Assembly: GCA_017517805.1 (NCBI GenBank)
Contig: JAFWYD010000023.1
Location: 1-45,901 of the forward strand
From: Akkermansia sp.
GTDB taxonomy: Bacteria > Verrucomicrobiota > Verrucomicrobiia > Verrucomicrobiales > Akkermansiaceae
Length of the DNA stretch: 45,901 nucleotides
Reading direction: 5' to 3'
Shown here: one piece after another, positions 32,837 to 41,773 of the stretch
Position numbering within the stretch: the first letter of the stretch is position 1
Layout: the number at the start of each line of letters is the position of its first letter
Made by a program: the position numbers and the translations under genes
Notes under the pieces: generated by a model
Told to the model about the DNA's origin: nothing
The model's input: only the letters and a program-made list of their open reading frames with translations
The model's database searches: none

Positions 32837-35515
32837 ATGGCCGCAGTATCGACCATACCCGCCTATATACTGGCGAATGAGAATTTATTATTCTGGATGC
32901 TCAGCAACCCGCTGAGCACCCGATACGAAACGAATGACAAACAGAGGAATCTTCTGAGGGAGTTCGTGTACGTGGATTTTCACCGCTGGAATGATACACG
33001 ACCGGATCATGTATTCAGGCACAGGTGGAAAAACTTCTATGAAAACTATCTGACAAAGAATCATAAATCATACAGTGTGGGTTTTGCGCATTTCGATGAA
33101 CACCACGCAACCTGTAGCGTGGTGCTGGCTTCACTCAAATGCCTGGCAGATGAATACATCGAAATCCGCAATGAGTCCATGTACGTCAAGCTGGATAAGT
33201 TCGGCTGGTGGCAAAACATGCTCAGCCGGATATCGGCCCTACCGTTACAAGCACTCATGCGCTGGACAATGAGGCGGGAGAACCTTGCGTCGTTTATCGA
33301 TGAAGAAGGTGAAGTCGATACCGACCGTGATACGCTTAACCCACTGATTCTGTATCCGTACGATGCAGGAGTGGAAAACTACATCAGCCGCAATGGCATC
33401 AATGACAGTCATGTGCATGTGAACCTGTGTGCATACGCAGAGGAATGCTGGCTGAAAGCGCTTTCGAATCCCGAAGAAGAATGCCTCAAACAGCAGCAAG
33501 AATTCGATAGGATAAGTGATGCAGCAGAACTCTACCGGATCATACACATCGACTTAACACCGGAAATCCTCTACAAGAAGCACCTGGAGACGGCGTGCAG
33601 GCTGAGGCATCTACTTATTTGCTATGCCGATGATATCTTACTATTCCCCCCGCATGCGGAAGATGTCTCCCCAGATGGGAGTCAAGCAAAAACAGCAGAA
33701 CAGAGGCTATACGAACTGGCAGGTATACCACCGGAGCAATGGGGTGAAAACCACGTGCTCATGTGGAAAGGCTCTCCTGAGGTCACCCATGAACACGACT
33801 TATCCCGTCCGCCAGTCGTCTTTGCAGAGCTGGAATGGATGGAGAAAGTAATCCACAAACTGGCAATTTCACCAGATGCCATTGTCGACCGCGCTTTCCA
33901 CCTGTACATTTTATTGATGAATGAATTCCTTTCCTTTTGTGTACAGCGCGATAATTTGTACGGGTTCAAGCAATTCCAGAAATATTCCAATCTGAAAAAC
34001 ACTTTTACAGACCAGCAATACTATTATTACCGAGTATTCACCCGCATGCACGGAAAACGCATGCACAGCCAGACCAATTACATGGAGCTGCGGACTGCGC
34101 CCAGTCTGGACGATAAGGAAAATGAAGAAAACATTGCAGCGATTCTGAATGGGTATTTCCAGTATGTCAAAGAGCAGCTCAGAAAGGAAGCTCCTGAATT
34201 CAATTCAAAAATCAGCTCACTAGTATTCCTACTGAATGAGCTGAACGAACTCCTGGAATCAACGCCCCTTCAACAAAGACTAATACGGCCAGCCATCGTG
34301 CCGCACCTCATCAAGCACCCATGGAACCACCAGAAAGGTATCATGAGACACGGAGAACAAAGGCACCACTATGAAGGAGTTCTTACCTCCCTGTTGAACC
34401 TTCTGCAGAATTATCCGGATTTGCGTAAATGGCTCCGCGGAATAGATGCGGCAGCAGATGAATTAGAAACTCCGCCAGATGTTTTTGCCCCCGCATACCG
34501 GATGGCTCGGCGAGTGCTCCACCTCCCGCATGCCACCTACCATGCAGGCGAGGATTTCTATCATCTGATAAGTGGAATCCGGACGATATGCGAAGCCGTA
34601 GAGATGCTTGATTTGCGGAGAGGAGATCGTATCGGGCATGCAAGTGCCCTAGGGGTAGATCCGCACCTGTGGATGAGGACAATGCCAAGCGTGGTAACGC
34701 CGACCCGAGGAGAATGGCTTCAGGATTTGATTTTTACATGGAATCTGTTGCAGGGGGTGCATGATCATCCGGAGCTGGTTCAGAAACTCAACATTGATAT
34801 CCGGGAACAGGGATACGCTGTATTCCGGAAATCTCATCTCTCACCTTACATTTTGAAAAGGGTATTTGATCTCCGGCATCTTGACCCGGAAACGCTGGTG
34901 TCTGTTTATCAGAAAGCAAAAGAGGCACTACAGGAACGCAGGATTAAAAACATTGCAATGGAAGACATCATCGCAGAACTGGAAGAATCGCCAGGCCCCA
35001 TAGGGGCACATGAGATAGAAAAGCAACTCGTATACGAAGCCTTTGCACGCGAAGCTCCTGAAGTGATGGAACTGATTATCCGCTGGCAGAAGCACGAGAA
35101 AACATGGCAACACAGCGAAGAGAGAATTGAGGTGCCTACAGATTATTTCTCCGTTGCAGAATTATTGCTTATTCAGCAACTAGCCATGAAGAAGCTCGTC
35201 GATAACGCCATTGTCATCGAAACACTCCCATCGAGCAATCTGCGTATCGGGCAGTACAAGGAAATGGGGCAGCACCACTCGCTCCGCTGGTTGGGAGTAT
35301 CCAAGGCAGATGGAGATATTCCACCACTTGTGGTCCTCGGTTCTGACGACCCCGGAGTCTTTGCTACTGATATCAAGGCAGAGTTCTACCACATCTACGC
35401 ATCGCTGCGCAAAAGAGGGCTCAACTCCCAGGAAGCGCTGGAAAAAGTTATCAGAATGGATGAAAACGGGAATCGCTATGCCTTCCGCTCCCTTGCCAGC
35501 AACGCCGTAGAATAA
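32837..35515 (+). CDS. rdrB: RADAR adenosine deaminase RdrB
   Basis: 892 aa. It has the adenosine deaminase metal and catalytic motifs in order: H192-V-H194, HAGE (H569, E572), RIGHASALG (H601) and GSDDPG (D837-D838). The length is far above housekeeping adenosine deaminase (about 350 aa) and fits RdrB, which deaminates adenine nucleotides or RNA during phage infection. It is the last gene of the island and ends one base before the lpxK stop codon, tail to tail. Confidence 0.9.
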   Translation: MAAVSTIPAYILANENLLFWMLSNPLSTRYETNDKQRNLLREFVYVDFHRWNDTRPDHVFRHRWKNFYENYLTKNHKSYSVGFAHFDEHHATCSVVLASLKCLADEYIEIRNESMYVKLDKFGWWQNMLSRISALPLQALMRWTMRRENLASFIDEEGEVDTDRDTLNPLILYPYDAGVENYISRNGINDSHVHVNLCAYAEECWLKALSNPEEECLKQQQEFDRISDAAELYRIIHIDLTPEILYKKHLETACRLRHLLICYADDILLFPPHAEDVSPDGSQAKTAEQRLYELAGIPPEQWGENHVLMWKGSPEVTHEHDLSRPPVVFAELEWMEKVIHKLAISPDAIVDRAFHLYILLMNEFLSFCVQRDNLYGFKQFQKYSNLKNTFTDQQYYYYRVFTRMHGKRMHSQTNYMELRTAPSLDDKENEENIAAILNGYFQYVKEQLRKEAPEFNSKISSLVFLLNELNELLESTPLQQRLIRPAIVPHLIKHPWNHQKGIMRHGEQRHHYEGVLTSLLNLLQNYPDLRKWLRGIDAAADELETPPDVFAPAYRMARRVLHLPHATYHAGEDFYHLISGIRTICEAVEMLDLRRGDRIGHASALGVDPHLWMRTMPSVVTPTRGEWLQDLIFTWNLLQGVHDHPELVQKLNIDIREQGYAVFRKSHLSPYILKRVFDLRHLDPETLVSVYQKAKEALQERRIKNIAMEDIIAELEESPGPIGAHEIEKQLVYEAFAREAPEVMELIIRWQKHEKTWQHSEERIEVPTDYFSVAELLLIQQLAMKKLVDNAIVIETLPSSNLRIGQYKEMGQHHSLRWLGVSKADGDIPPLVVLGSDDPGVFATDIKAEFYHIYASLRKRGLNSQEALEKVIRMDENGNRYAFRSLASNAVE

Positions 35516-35516
35516 A

Positions 35517-36713
35517 CTACAACACATCGCCCCACTCCGGCGCGGGCTGGGGCGCCCCCAGACCGCAGATGCGGTCAATCATCGCATCCCACTTCTCCTG
35601 GCCTTGCAGGATATCAATCTGGATGCGGAGGAAGTAGATAGGCACCTCCATCTCGCCCGGTCGCAGGAAGCGCACGGCATCCTTCTCGGTGGTTACAATC
35701 ATATCCATGGCGCGCTCGGCGCAGCGCTCCACGAAGGCATCAAGGTCTTCCTGATCAAACCAGTAGTGGTCAGGATAACTGCGGCGGATTTCGACATTGG
35801 CCCCGAGAGATTCGACGAGGTTTTCGAAGCTCTCCGGGCGGGCGATACCGCTGAGGCAGGCCACATATTTTCCCTTCAGGGCAGAGAGCGGCAGCTGCTC
35901 TCCGGTAAAGATATTCTCCAGCAGCACCGGTGCATGATTCGTGACGATGATATCTGCTACCTTGTTGTACTTGCGGATTGTGGAGATGAGCGCATCCTGC
36001 GGTTTGCCCTCGCTCTTGGTCAGGATGATGTAGCTGGCGCGCTTCAGGCTGCTGCGTGGTTCCCGCATGGTACCGCGGGGAAGCAGAGCCCCTGTGCCGA
36101 AGGGGAAGCCGCAGTCCACCAGCACGATATCAATCTCGTGCTTGAGCTTGAGGAACTGCATACCATCATCCAGGATAAGGGTATTGCTTCCCAGCTGCTC
36201 AATGGCAAAGATACCGGACTTCACGCGGTCCTTATCCACCAGCACGGCCACATGGTCAAGATTGCGGGCCAGCATGAATGGCTCGTCCCCTGCGTACAGC
36301 GGACTCAGGTAGCGGGTCACGCCATCACTGGCAATCTTAGGCACCCGCTTCACCCGCTTGCCGGCCTTATCCAGCCAGACCTGAGGTTTCTCCAGATCAT
36401 GGCTCTTGTAGCCACGCGTGAGAATGGCACACTTACGCCCTCGCGCCGCAAGGCTGCGGGAAAGCAGCTCCACCACCGGGGTCTTGCCCGTGCCGCCCGC
36501 CGTGATGTTCCCGACGCTCACCACAAAGGTACCCAGGTAATGCACGGTCTTGATGCGGCGGCGGAACAGGAAGAGACGCACCTTGACCAGAATCCAGAAG
36601 AAGAACGAGGCCACCCGCAGGAGACACCGCATCAGCCACGCACGGAAACCGTGCGCGCGACCAAAGACCACCTCAGTCCCCCATTCTGCAAATTCCTCCG
36701 CGCGTGTCTTCAT
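35517..36713 (-). CDS. lpxK: tetraacyldisaccharide 4'-kinase
   Basis: 398 aa. Phosphorylates the 4' position of the lipid A precursor at the inner membrane. The P-loop is [14 protein letters not shown] (about 67-80), preceded by an N-terminal membrane-associated helix rich in Phe, Leu and Arg. [12 protein letters not shown] and [10 protein letters not shown] are family blocks. It confirms an LPS-type outer membrane. The ATG at 36713 is 9 bases behind a -10 box. Confidence 0.93.
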   Translation of the reverse strand: MKTRAEEFAEWGTEVVFGRAHGFRAWLMRCLLRVASFFFWILVKVRLFLFRRRIKTVHYLGTFVVSVGNITAGGTGKTPVVELLSRSLAARGRKCAILTRGYKSHDLEKPQVWLDKAGKRVKRVPKIASDGVTRYLSPLYAGDEPFMLARNLDHVAVLVDKDRVKSGIFAIEQLGSNTLILDDGMQFLKLKHEIDIVLVDCGFPFGTGALLPRGTMREPRSSLKRASYIILTKSEGKPQDALISTIRKYNKVADIIVTNHAPVLLENIFTGEQLPLSALKGKYVACLSGIARPESFENLVESLGANVEIRRSYPDHYWFDQEDLDAFVERCAERAMDMIVTTEKDAVRFLRPGEMEVPIYFLRIQIDILQGQEKWDAMIDRICGLGAPQPAPEWGDVL

Positions 36714-36722
36714 GCTTGTGTA

Positions 36723-36751
36723 ATCCTAACAGGTGCGGTGCCGCAAGTCAA
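36723..36751 (-). promoter_or_regulatory. promoter of lpxK
   Basis: Minus strand TTGACT (36751-36746), 17 bases, TAGGAT (36728-36723), with only 9 bases from the -10 box to the ATG. It sits in the short gap behind asnS. Confidence 0.6.
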
Positions 36752-36753
36752 TA

Positions 36754-38121
36754 TCAGAACTCGCAATTTCGCGGAGTTCGCGGATACGGCAGCACGTCGC
36801 GGATATTCTGTACGCCGGTCACAAACATGATGAGGCGCTCGAATCCTACACCAAAGCCCGCATGCGGCACGGTACCGAAGCGGCGCAGGTCGTTGTACCA
36901 GTAGTAGGCCTCCATGTCCATCCCCATGCGCTCGATATTGCCCTCCAGAATCTCGAGGCGTTCCTCACGCTGGCTGCCGCCGATGATTTCGCCGATTCCC
37001 GGCACGAGCACATCCATAGCGGTAACAGTCTTACCATCATCGTTCAGGCGCATATAGAACGGCTTGATTTCCTTCGGGTAATTGTATACAATCACCGGAC
37101 ATTTGAAATGTTTTTCCGTCAGGAAGCGTTCGTGTTCGCTCTGCATATCCATACCCCAGTATGGCGGGTATTCAAACTTCTGCCCGCTTGCCTGCATAAT
37201 CTCGATAGCTTCTGTATACGAGCAACGCACAAAGGGCTTCTCGGCCACTTCCTCAAGACGGGCTCGCAGCCCCTTATCCACGAACTTGCAGAAGAACTCA
37301 AAATCTCCGCTTGCATCTGCCAGCATCGTGCGGGCAATATGCTTGATGAATGCCTCTGCGATGTCCATATCACCGTGAATATCGCAGAAGGCCATCTCGG
37401 GCTCAATCATCCAGAACTCTGCGGCGTGGCGGGAGGTGTTGCTGTTCTCTGCGCGGAAGGTGGGGCCGAACGTGTAGATATTGCTCAGCGCACAGGCGAA
37501 TGTCTCGCCTTCCAGCTGCCCGGAAACAGTCAGATTGGCAGGTTTCCCGAAAAAGTCATTCTCATACCCCTTGTTCTCAGCCAGGGGGTTGAGCGTGGTG
37601 ACATGAAACATCTCACCAGCCCCTTCGCAATCGCTCGCGGTGATGATGGGTGTGTGCACCCAGATGAAATCACGCTCCAGGAAGAACTGGTGCACCGCAG
37701 CCGCCATGCGCGAGCGGGTGCGGAAGATAGCCCCGAAGAGGTTGGTGCGCGGGCGCAGGTGCGCAATCGTGCGCAGGAACTCCGGCGAATGCCCCTTCTT
37801 CTGGAGCGGATAAGTCTCCGGAGAGCCTCCCACCAGCTTGATTTCGCTGGCCTGAATCTCCCACTTCTGCTTGCCGGGGCTTTCAACCAGACGCCCCAGG
37901 ATGCTGACGGATGAACCAGTCGTCATGCGACCTATTTCCTCATAACCGGGGATACCGGCATCGGCCACCACCTGAATGGATGCCAGGCTGGTGCCATCAT
38001 TCACCTCCAGAAATGAAAATGTTTTGGAATCGCGGCGAGTCCGCACCCATCCTTCCACCAGGATCTGCTCTGCAGGAGCATCACTGGCCAACGCATGTTT
38101 CACCAATGTACGCTGTATCAT
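36754..38121 (-). CDS. asnS: asparaginyl-tRNA synthetase
   Basis: 455-aa class IIb synthetase. It has an N-terminal OB-fold anticodon domain ([22 protein letters not shown]) and a class II core with the motif 2-like region [22 protein letters not shown] and a C-terminal motif 3 [13 protein letters not shown]. The Asn rather than Asp form is supported by the overall pattern and length. The ATG at 38121 (MIQRTLVKH) is the natural start; an upstream in-frame extension runs through promoter sequence. Confidence 0.95.
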   Translation of the reverse strand: MIQRTLVKHALASDAPAEQILVEGWVRTRRDSKTFSFLEVNDGTSLASIQVVADAGIPGYEEIGRMTTGSSVSILGRLVESPGKQKWEIQASEIKLVGGSPETYPLQKKGHSPEFLRTIAHLRPRTNLFGAIFRTRSRMAAAVHQFFLERDFIWVHTPIITASDCEGAGEMFHVTTLNPLAENKGYENDFFGKPANLTVSGQLEGETFACALSNIYTFGPTFRAENSNTSRHAAEFWMIEPEMAFCDIHGDMDIAEAFIKHIARTMLADASGDFEFFCKFVDKGLRARLEEVAEKPFVRCSYTEAIEIMQASGQKFEYPPYWGMDMQSEHERFLTEKHFKCPVIVYNYPKEIKPFYMRLNDDGKTVTAMDVLVPGIGEIIGGSQREERLEILEGNIERMGMDMEAYYWYNDLRRFGTVPHAGFGVGFERLIMFVTGVQNIRDVLPYPRTPRNCEF

Positions 38122-38134
38122 AATCTCTGCGGCG

Positions 38135-38163
38135 ATTGTACCACCGCCCCTGCCCCATTGCCA
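38135..38163 (-). promoter_or_regulatory. promoter of asnS
   Basis: Minus strand TGGCAA (38163-38158), 17 bases, TACAAT (38140-38135), 13 bases before the asnS ATG. It is divergent from the promoter at 38179-38207. Confidence 0.5.
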
Positions 38164-38178
38164 GCAAAAAAACCGGCA

Positions 38179-38207
38179 TTGACAAAGCGAGACACCCGGA
38201 GTATGCT
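38179..38207 (+). promoter_or_regulatory. promoter of the C_GCAxxG_C_C gene
   Basis: TTGACA (38179-38184), 17 bases, TATGCT (38202-38207). An in-frame ATG at 38203 lies inside this -10 box, so the ATG at 38215, 7 bases after the box, is the likely start and the message would be leaderless. Confidence 0.6.
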
Positions 38208-38214
38208 TCCCCTC

Positions 38215-38670
38215 ATGACCGCAGAGGAAAAAGCTCTCTCCTATTTTCATGAAGGATTCAATTGCGCCCAGTCAGTCTTCGCAGCCCTGGCAGACCAGGT
38301 GGGGCTGAGCGAACAAGCTGCCCTGCGTCTTTCTTCTGCCTTCGGTGCCGGGCTGGGTCGCATGAGAGGCACTTGTGGTGCCTTTTCCGGGCTCTGCATG
38401 GTAGCCGGTTTCTGCAAGGGGAACCTCACCGGTTCCCCCGATGATAAGGAAATCATCTTTTCTCTCACCCGGCAACTTGCCGATGACTTCAAAAACGAAT
38501 TCGGCACCCTGACCTGCCGCGAGCTCCTACACCTCGACGAAGAGATGGAGACATCAGCACGCCCAAATGACCGCACTGCAAGCTATTATAACTCTCGCCC
38601 CTGCGAGCGATGTGTCGCCTTCTGCGCCAAAAAAGCTCAATCATTATTGGACAGGTCGCATAACAGTTAA
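38215..38670 (+). CDS. C_GCAxxG_C_C family protein
   Basis: 151-aa cysteine-rich protein. The family pattern is clear: FNCAQSVF near the N-terminus, GTCGAFSG around residue 50, a later TCRELL, and a C-terminal CERCVAFC. Members are thought to be redox or metal proteins; none has a firm function that I know. The start is set by the promoter, whose -10 box covers the alternative ATG at 38203. Confidence 0.85.
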   Translation: MTAEEKALSYFHEGFNCAQSVFAALADQVGLSEQAALRLSSAFGAGLGRMRGTCGAFSGLCMVAGFCKGNLTGSPDDKEIIFSLTRQLADDFKNEFGTLTCRELLHLDEEMETSARPNDRTASYYNSRPCERCVAFCAKKAQSLLDRSHNS

Positions 38671-38712
38671 TTAAGAACAACTAAAAAAATATATTTTTTT
38701 CAATCATTTCGC

Positions 38713-38741
38713 TTGACGCGATACCAGAAATCAGATATATT
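38713..38741 (+). promoter_or_regulatory. strong promoter of the structured RNA candidate
   Basis: TTGACG (38713-38718), exactly 17 bases, TATATT (38736-38741). An AT-rich stretch with a T-run lies just upstream. The predicted start is about 38748, far from any coding start. Confidence 0.65.
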
Positions 38742-38747
38742 GAGCTC

Positions 38748-38930
38748 GTCTTCGGGACCGGACGTAAAACAAGGTTCCCGGACTCGAAAGGGTCCGATTC
38801 ATAGGGTAGTTGGGCAACCTGGGGCTTCGGCCCCAGGTTGACTTCTTTCTGGGGGAAAGCACCAGATGCACCCCGGCAGAGTGCGGGTGAGCCTCCCCCT
38901 GTGCAACAGGAATGGCAAAATATAAATAAG
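38748..38930 (+). ncRNA. structured RNA candidate, family not identified
   Basis: Behind the promoter lie at least three strong stem-loops: a 7-bp stem capped by GAAA (38779-38796), an 11-bp perfect stem CAACCTGGGGC capped by TTCG (38815-38840), and a compound structure closed by GGGGG/CCCCC (38851-38899) with CACCC/GGGUG inside. A small CCTG/CAGG hairpin follows. I could not match it to 6S, SRP, tmRNA, RNase P or a riboswitch I know. It may be a free small RNA or a leader of the ABC transporter, which has its own promoter at 38954. The 3' end is uncertain. Confidence 0.5.
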
Positions 38931-38953
38931 TACCATAGAGCGCAACATTTAGC

Positions 38954-38981
38954 TTGCATAATTGGTGGCGTGTGTTACAAT
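38954..38981 (+). promoter_or_regulatory. promoter of the amino-acid ABC transporter
   Basis: TTGCAT (38954-38959), 16 bases, TACAAT (38976-38981). The predicted leader to the ATG at 39018 is about 30 bases. Confidence 0.5.
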
Positions 38982-39017
38982 CCGCGCGCGGGGCGGTACA
39001 ACCCCGGGTGCTACATC

Positions 39018-40535
39018 ATGAACAAATGCTTTCATATTGCAGCAACTCTGGTTGCTATTCTCTACATCAGCATAATGCCCGCAGGTGCAGCGGGAAAATC
39101 AGAGGCCCCGCAGAAAGCCAGAGAAGGCATCGCCTGCTTTGAAGATTTGCGCGGGCGAGTGCTGGCCGTTCCCTCATCGACCGTGCAGGATATCTACGTG
39201 GAAGAGCACTACCCTGATATCAAACTCGATCGCTTTGATACCGAAGCGGATATGATGCTCTCCCTCCAGCAGGAGAAATGCGACGGAGCCATCATGGACG
39301 ATGTCATCTGCTATGCCCTGGTGCGCAAGACAGAAGGAGTCACCATCCTGCCGGACAGTCCCGTGCCGCCCTGCCAGATGGGCATGGTCTTTGGCAAGCA
39401 CAATGCCGAACTCTGCCAGCAATTCAACGCCTTTATCGCCCACCTCAAGAGCACCGGCGAGCTCCAGCAGATTATGGAACGCTGGATCAAGCATTTTGAC
39501 ACCGCTGAAATGCCGGATCTGAAGCTTCCCACCGAGGGGAAACCCATCCGTGTGGCCATGGAGCCCTGCACCGAGCCTATCGTCTTCATCAAAAATGAGA
39601 AGATTGCCGGGTTTGATGCCGAGCTGATTCACCGTTTTGCCGTCTATATCAACCGCCCGATTGAAATCGTGGAGATGGAGTATGATTCCCTCATCGCCTC
39701 CACAACCACAGGCAAGGCCGATATGGCAGCCTCAGGCATCCTCATCACCGATGAGCGCGCCGAAAGCGTCCTATTCTCTGCCCCCTACTACGACAGCCAC
39801 TCCCGCGTGGCCGTGCTGACCAAGAATGCCCATTCCTCCATCGTCACCGGCAACGAAGGTACCCCCATCCTGGGAATCTGGGGCAGCATCAAGCGCAGTT
39901 TCTACCGCAACATCATCGAGGAACGCCGCTACATGCTCCTCTGGGATGGCCTGAAAGTGACCGTCCACATTTCCTTCTTCTCGGCACTTCTGGGTACCAT
40001 GCTTGGCGCCTTCATCTGCTACCTGCGCATGAGCAAAGTGCCCCTTCTCCGCAACATCGCCAAGGTCTACATCGACATCATGCGCGGCACTCCCGTGCTG
40101 GTCCTTCTCATGATGATGTGCTATGTTGCCTTCACCCAATTTGATAACACCCCGGTGGCCATCATCACCTTTGCCATGAACTTCGCGGCCTATGTCAGCG
40201 AAATGTTCCGCACCTCCATCAGCAGCATCGACAAAGGCCAGACCGAAGCAGGCATTGCGCTGGGCTTCTCTCCCGTGCGCACCTTCTGCTACATCGTCCT
40301 TCCGCAGGCGGTGCGCCGCGTGTTGCCCGTCTACAAGGGCGAGCTCATCTCCCTCATCAAGAACACCTCCATCGTGGGCTATGTAGCGGTGGCCGACCTG
40401 ACCCGCGCCTCATACATCATCCGGGGACGCACCTTTGACCCCTTCTTCCCGCTGCTCATGGTGGCGCTCATGTACTTCCTCATCGCATGGTTATTCACCT
40501 ACATCCTTGACCGCATCGGCCGCAAAATCTGCTAA
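39018..40535 (+). CDS. amino-acid ABC transporter, fused substrate-binding protein and permease
   Basis: 505 aa. After a signal peptide (about 1-26, ending AGA-A), residues 35-160 look like lobe II and the C-terminal helix of a family 3 binding protein ([15 protein letters not shown] and [13 protein letters not shown]). Only then comes the lobe I part (175-285: [35 protein letters not shown]). The lobes are therefore in permuted order. From about 300 on it is a His/Glu/Gln-type permease with the EAA loop [26 protein letters not shown]. Its partner ATPase follows 23 bases later. A polar amino acid is the likely substrate. Confidence 0.88.
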   Translation: MNKCFHIAATLVAILYISIMPAGAAGKSEAPQKAREGIACFEDLRGRVLAVPSSTVQDIYVEEHYPDIKLDRFDTEADMMLSLQQEKCDGAIMDDVICYALVRKTEGVTILPDSPVPPCQMGMVFGKHNAELCQQFNAFIAHLKSTGELQQIMERWIKHFDTAEMPDLKLPTEGKPIRVAMEPCTEPIVFIKNEKIAGFDAELIHRFAVYINRPIEIVEMEYDSLIASTTTGKADMAASGILITDERAESVLFSAPYYDSHSRVAVLTKNAHSSIVTGNEGTPILGIWGSIKRSFYRNIIEERRYMLLWDGLKVTVHISFFSALLGTMLGAFICYLRMSKVPLLRNIAKVYIDIMRGTPVLVLLMMMCYVAFTQFDNTPVAIITFAMNFAAYVSEMFRTSISSIDKGQTEAGIALGFSPVRTFCYIVLPQAVRRVLPVYKGELISLIKNTSIVGYVAVADLTRASYIIRGRTFDPFFPLLMVALMYFLIAWLFTYILDRIGRKIC

Positions 40536-40558
40536 CGTTCACACCACCATTTGAAACG

Positions 40559-41629
40559 ATGATTCAAATCAAACACCTTCAGAAAAGCTTCGATAATCTG
40601 GATGTTCTGTGTGATGTGAACCTGAACATCAAACAGGGCGAAATCATCTCCATCATCGGCCCCTCCGGCACCGGGAAAAGCACCTTCCTGCGCTGCCTCA
40701 ACCTCCTGGAGCAACCCACCGGTGGCAGCATCGTCATCGATGGAGAGGAAGTGCTCAACGGCAAGGTCAACGCCTCGAAGCTGCGCCAGAAAATGGGGAT
40801 GGTCTTCCAGTCTTTCAACCTGTTCAACCACCTCTCCGTGCTGGACAATGTATGCATCGGCCCCGTAAAGCTCCTGGGCAAAAGCCGCAAGGAAGCCGAA
40901 GACAAAGCGATGGAACTTCTGAAGCTCGTAGGCATGGCAGAAAAGGCAAGTTCCATGCCCTCCGAGCTTTCCGGCGGGCAGAAACAACGGGCCGCCATTG
41001 CGCGATGCCTCTCCATGGACCCGGAAATCATCCTCTTCGATGAACCGACCTCTGCGCTCGACCCCACCATGGTCAGCGAGGTACTTTCCGTCATCCGCGC
41101 CCTGGCACGCCAGGGTATGACCATGGCCATCGTCACCCACGAAATGAACTTCGCGCGCGATGTCAGCACCCGCGTGGTCTACATGGATGAAGGCATCATC
41201 TACGAAGAAGGCACACCGGAAGAAATTTTCGAACAGCCGAAGCGAGAGCGCACCCGAGTCTTTGTGAACCGCATCCGCGATTTTCACTACCAGTTCCACA
41301 GCCCGGACTACGACCGTTTCCACCTCAAATCCGAATGGCAGGCCTATTGCAACAAATACTTCCTGACTCGCGAAAGCATGCGCAAGGCCCAGCTCATCGG
41401 CAATGTACTCTTCCGCAAGCTTCCGCTGGGGAAAGGCACGCTTGATTTCTACTTCCGTTACTCTGAAAAGACCCGTGAAATGAGTATGGAAGCGTTGCTC
41501 CCCCTCGGTGCCGAGCCGGTCGGGTTGGAAAACAATAAGGTCATTGCCGAACTCTGCTCTGCGGTAGAGTACAACATGGAAGATGGACGCGTACGCTACA
41601 AGCTCAAACTGCGCCACCTCAACCGTTGA
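40559..41629 (+). CDS. amino-acid ABC transporter ATP-binding protein with C-terminal extension
   Basis: 356 aa. Walker [10 protein letters not shown] (about 33-41), signature [16 protein letters not shown] and Walker [12 protein letters not shown] are complete and of the GlnQ type. The usual GlnQ length is about 240 aa; here about 110 further residues follow, with a basic, aromatic start ([20 protein letters not shown]) and no domain I recognise. It powers the fused permease upstream. A good terminator follows. Confidence 0.93.
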   Translation: MIQIKHLQKSFDNLDVLCDVNLNIKQGEIISIIGPSGTGKSTFLRCLNLLEQPTGGSIVIDGEEVLNGKVNASKLRQKMGMVFQSFNLFNHLSVLDNVCIGPVKLLGKSRKEAEDKAMELLKLVGMAEKASSMPSELSGGQKQRAAIARCLSMDPEIILFDEPTSALDPTMVSEVLSVIRALARQGMTMAIVTHEMNFARDVSTRVVYMDEGIIYEEGTPEEIFEQPKRERTRVFVNRIRDFHYQFHSPDYDRFHLKSEWQAYCNKYFLTRESMRKAQLIGNVLFRKLPLGKGTLDFYFRYSEKTREMSMEALLPLGAEPVGLENNKVIAELCSAVEYNMEDGRVRYKLKLRHLNR

Positions 41630-41652
41630 TACGGCACCGCCCCCATTCTCAC

Positions 41653-41683
41653 GCAGCTTCTGCCCCGGCAGAGGCTGCTTTTT
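41653..41683 (+). terminator. intrinsic terminator of the ABC transporter operon
   Basis: A 12-bp stem (41653-41664 with 41667-41678, one G-T pair, tight C-rich loop) is followed by five T residues. Confidence 0.88.
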
Positions 41684-41727
41684 CGTCCTGCCTTGCATAT
41701 CAGTTGGAAAAAGAGAACAGAATCGGC

Positions 41728-41756
41728 TTGCCAAGCAGGGTGTTCTCATGTATAAT
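41728..41756 (+). promoter_or_regulatory. promoter of purM
   Basis: TTGCCA (41728-41733), 17 bases, consensus TATAAT (41751-41756). The purM ATG at 41774 would have a leader of about 11 bases. Confidence 0.65.
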
Positions 41757-41773
41757 GCGCGCGCATCCAAGCG

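Noticed and set aside
38748..38930. c-di-GMP, cobalamin or SAM riboswitch
   Set aside because: Some short words resemble these aptamers, but the conserved cores could not be laid out in order, so it is left as unidentified structured RNA.
38838..39017. N-terminal extension of the ABC binding protein/permease
   Set aside because: The ATG at 39018 is followed by a proper signal peptide. The upstream stretch covers RNA hairpins and the promoter at 38954-38981.
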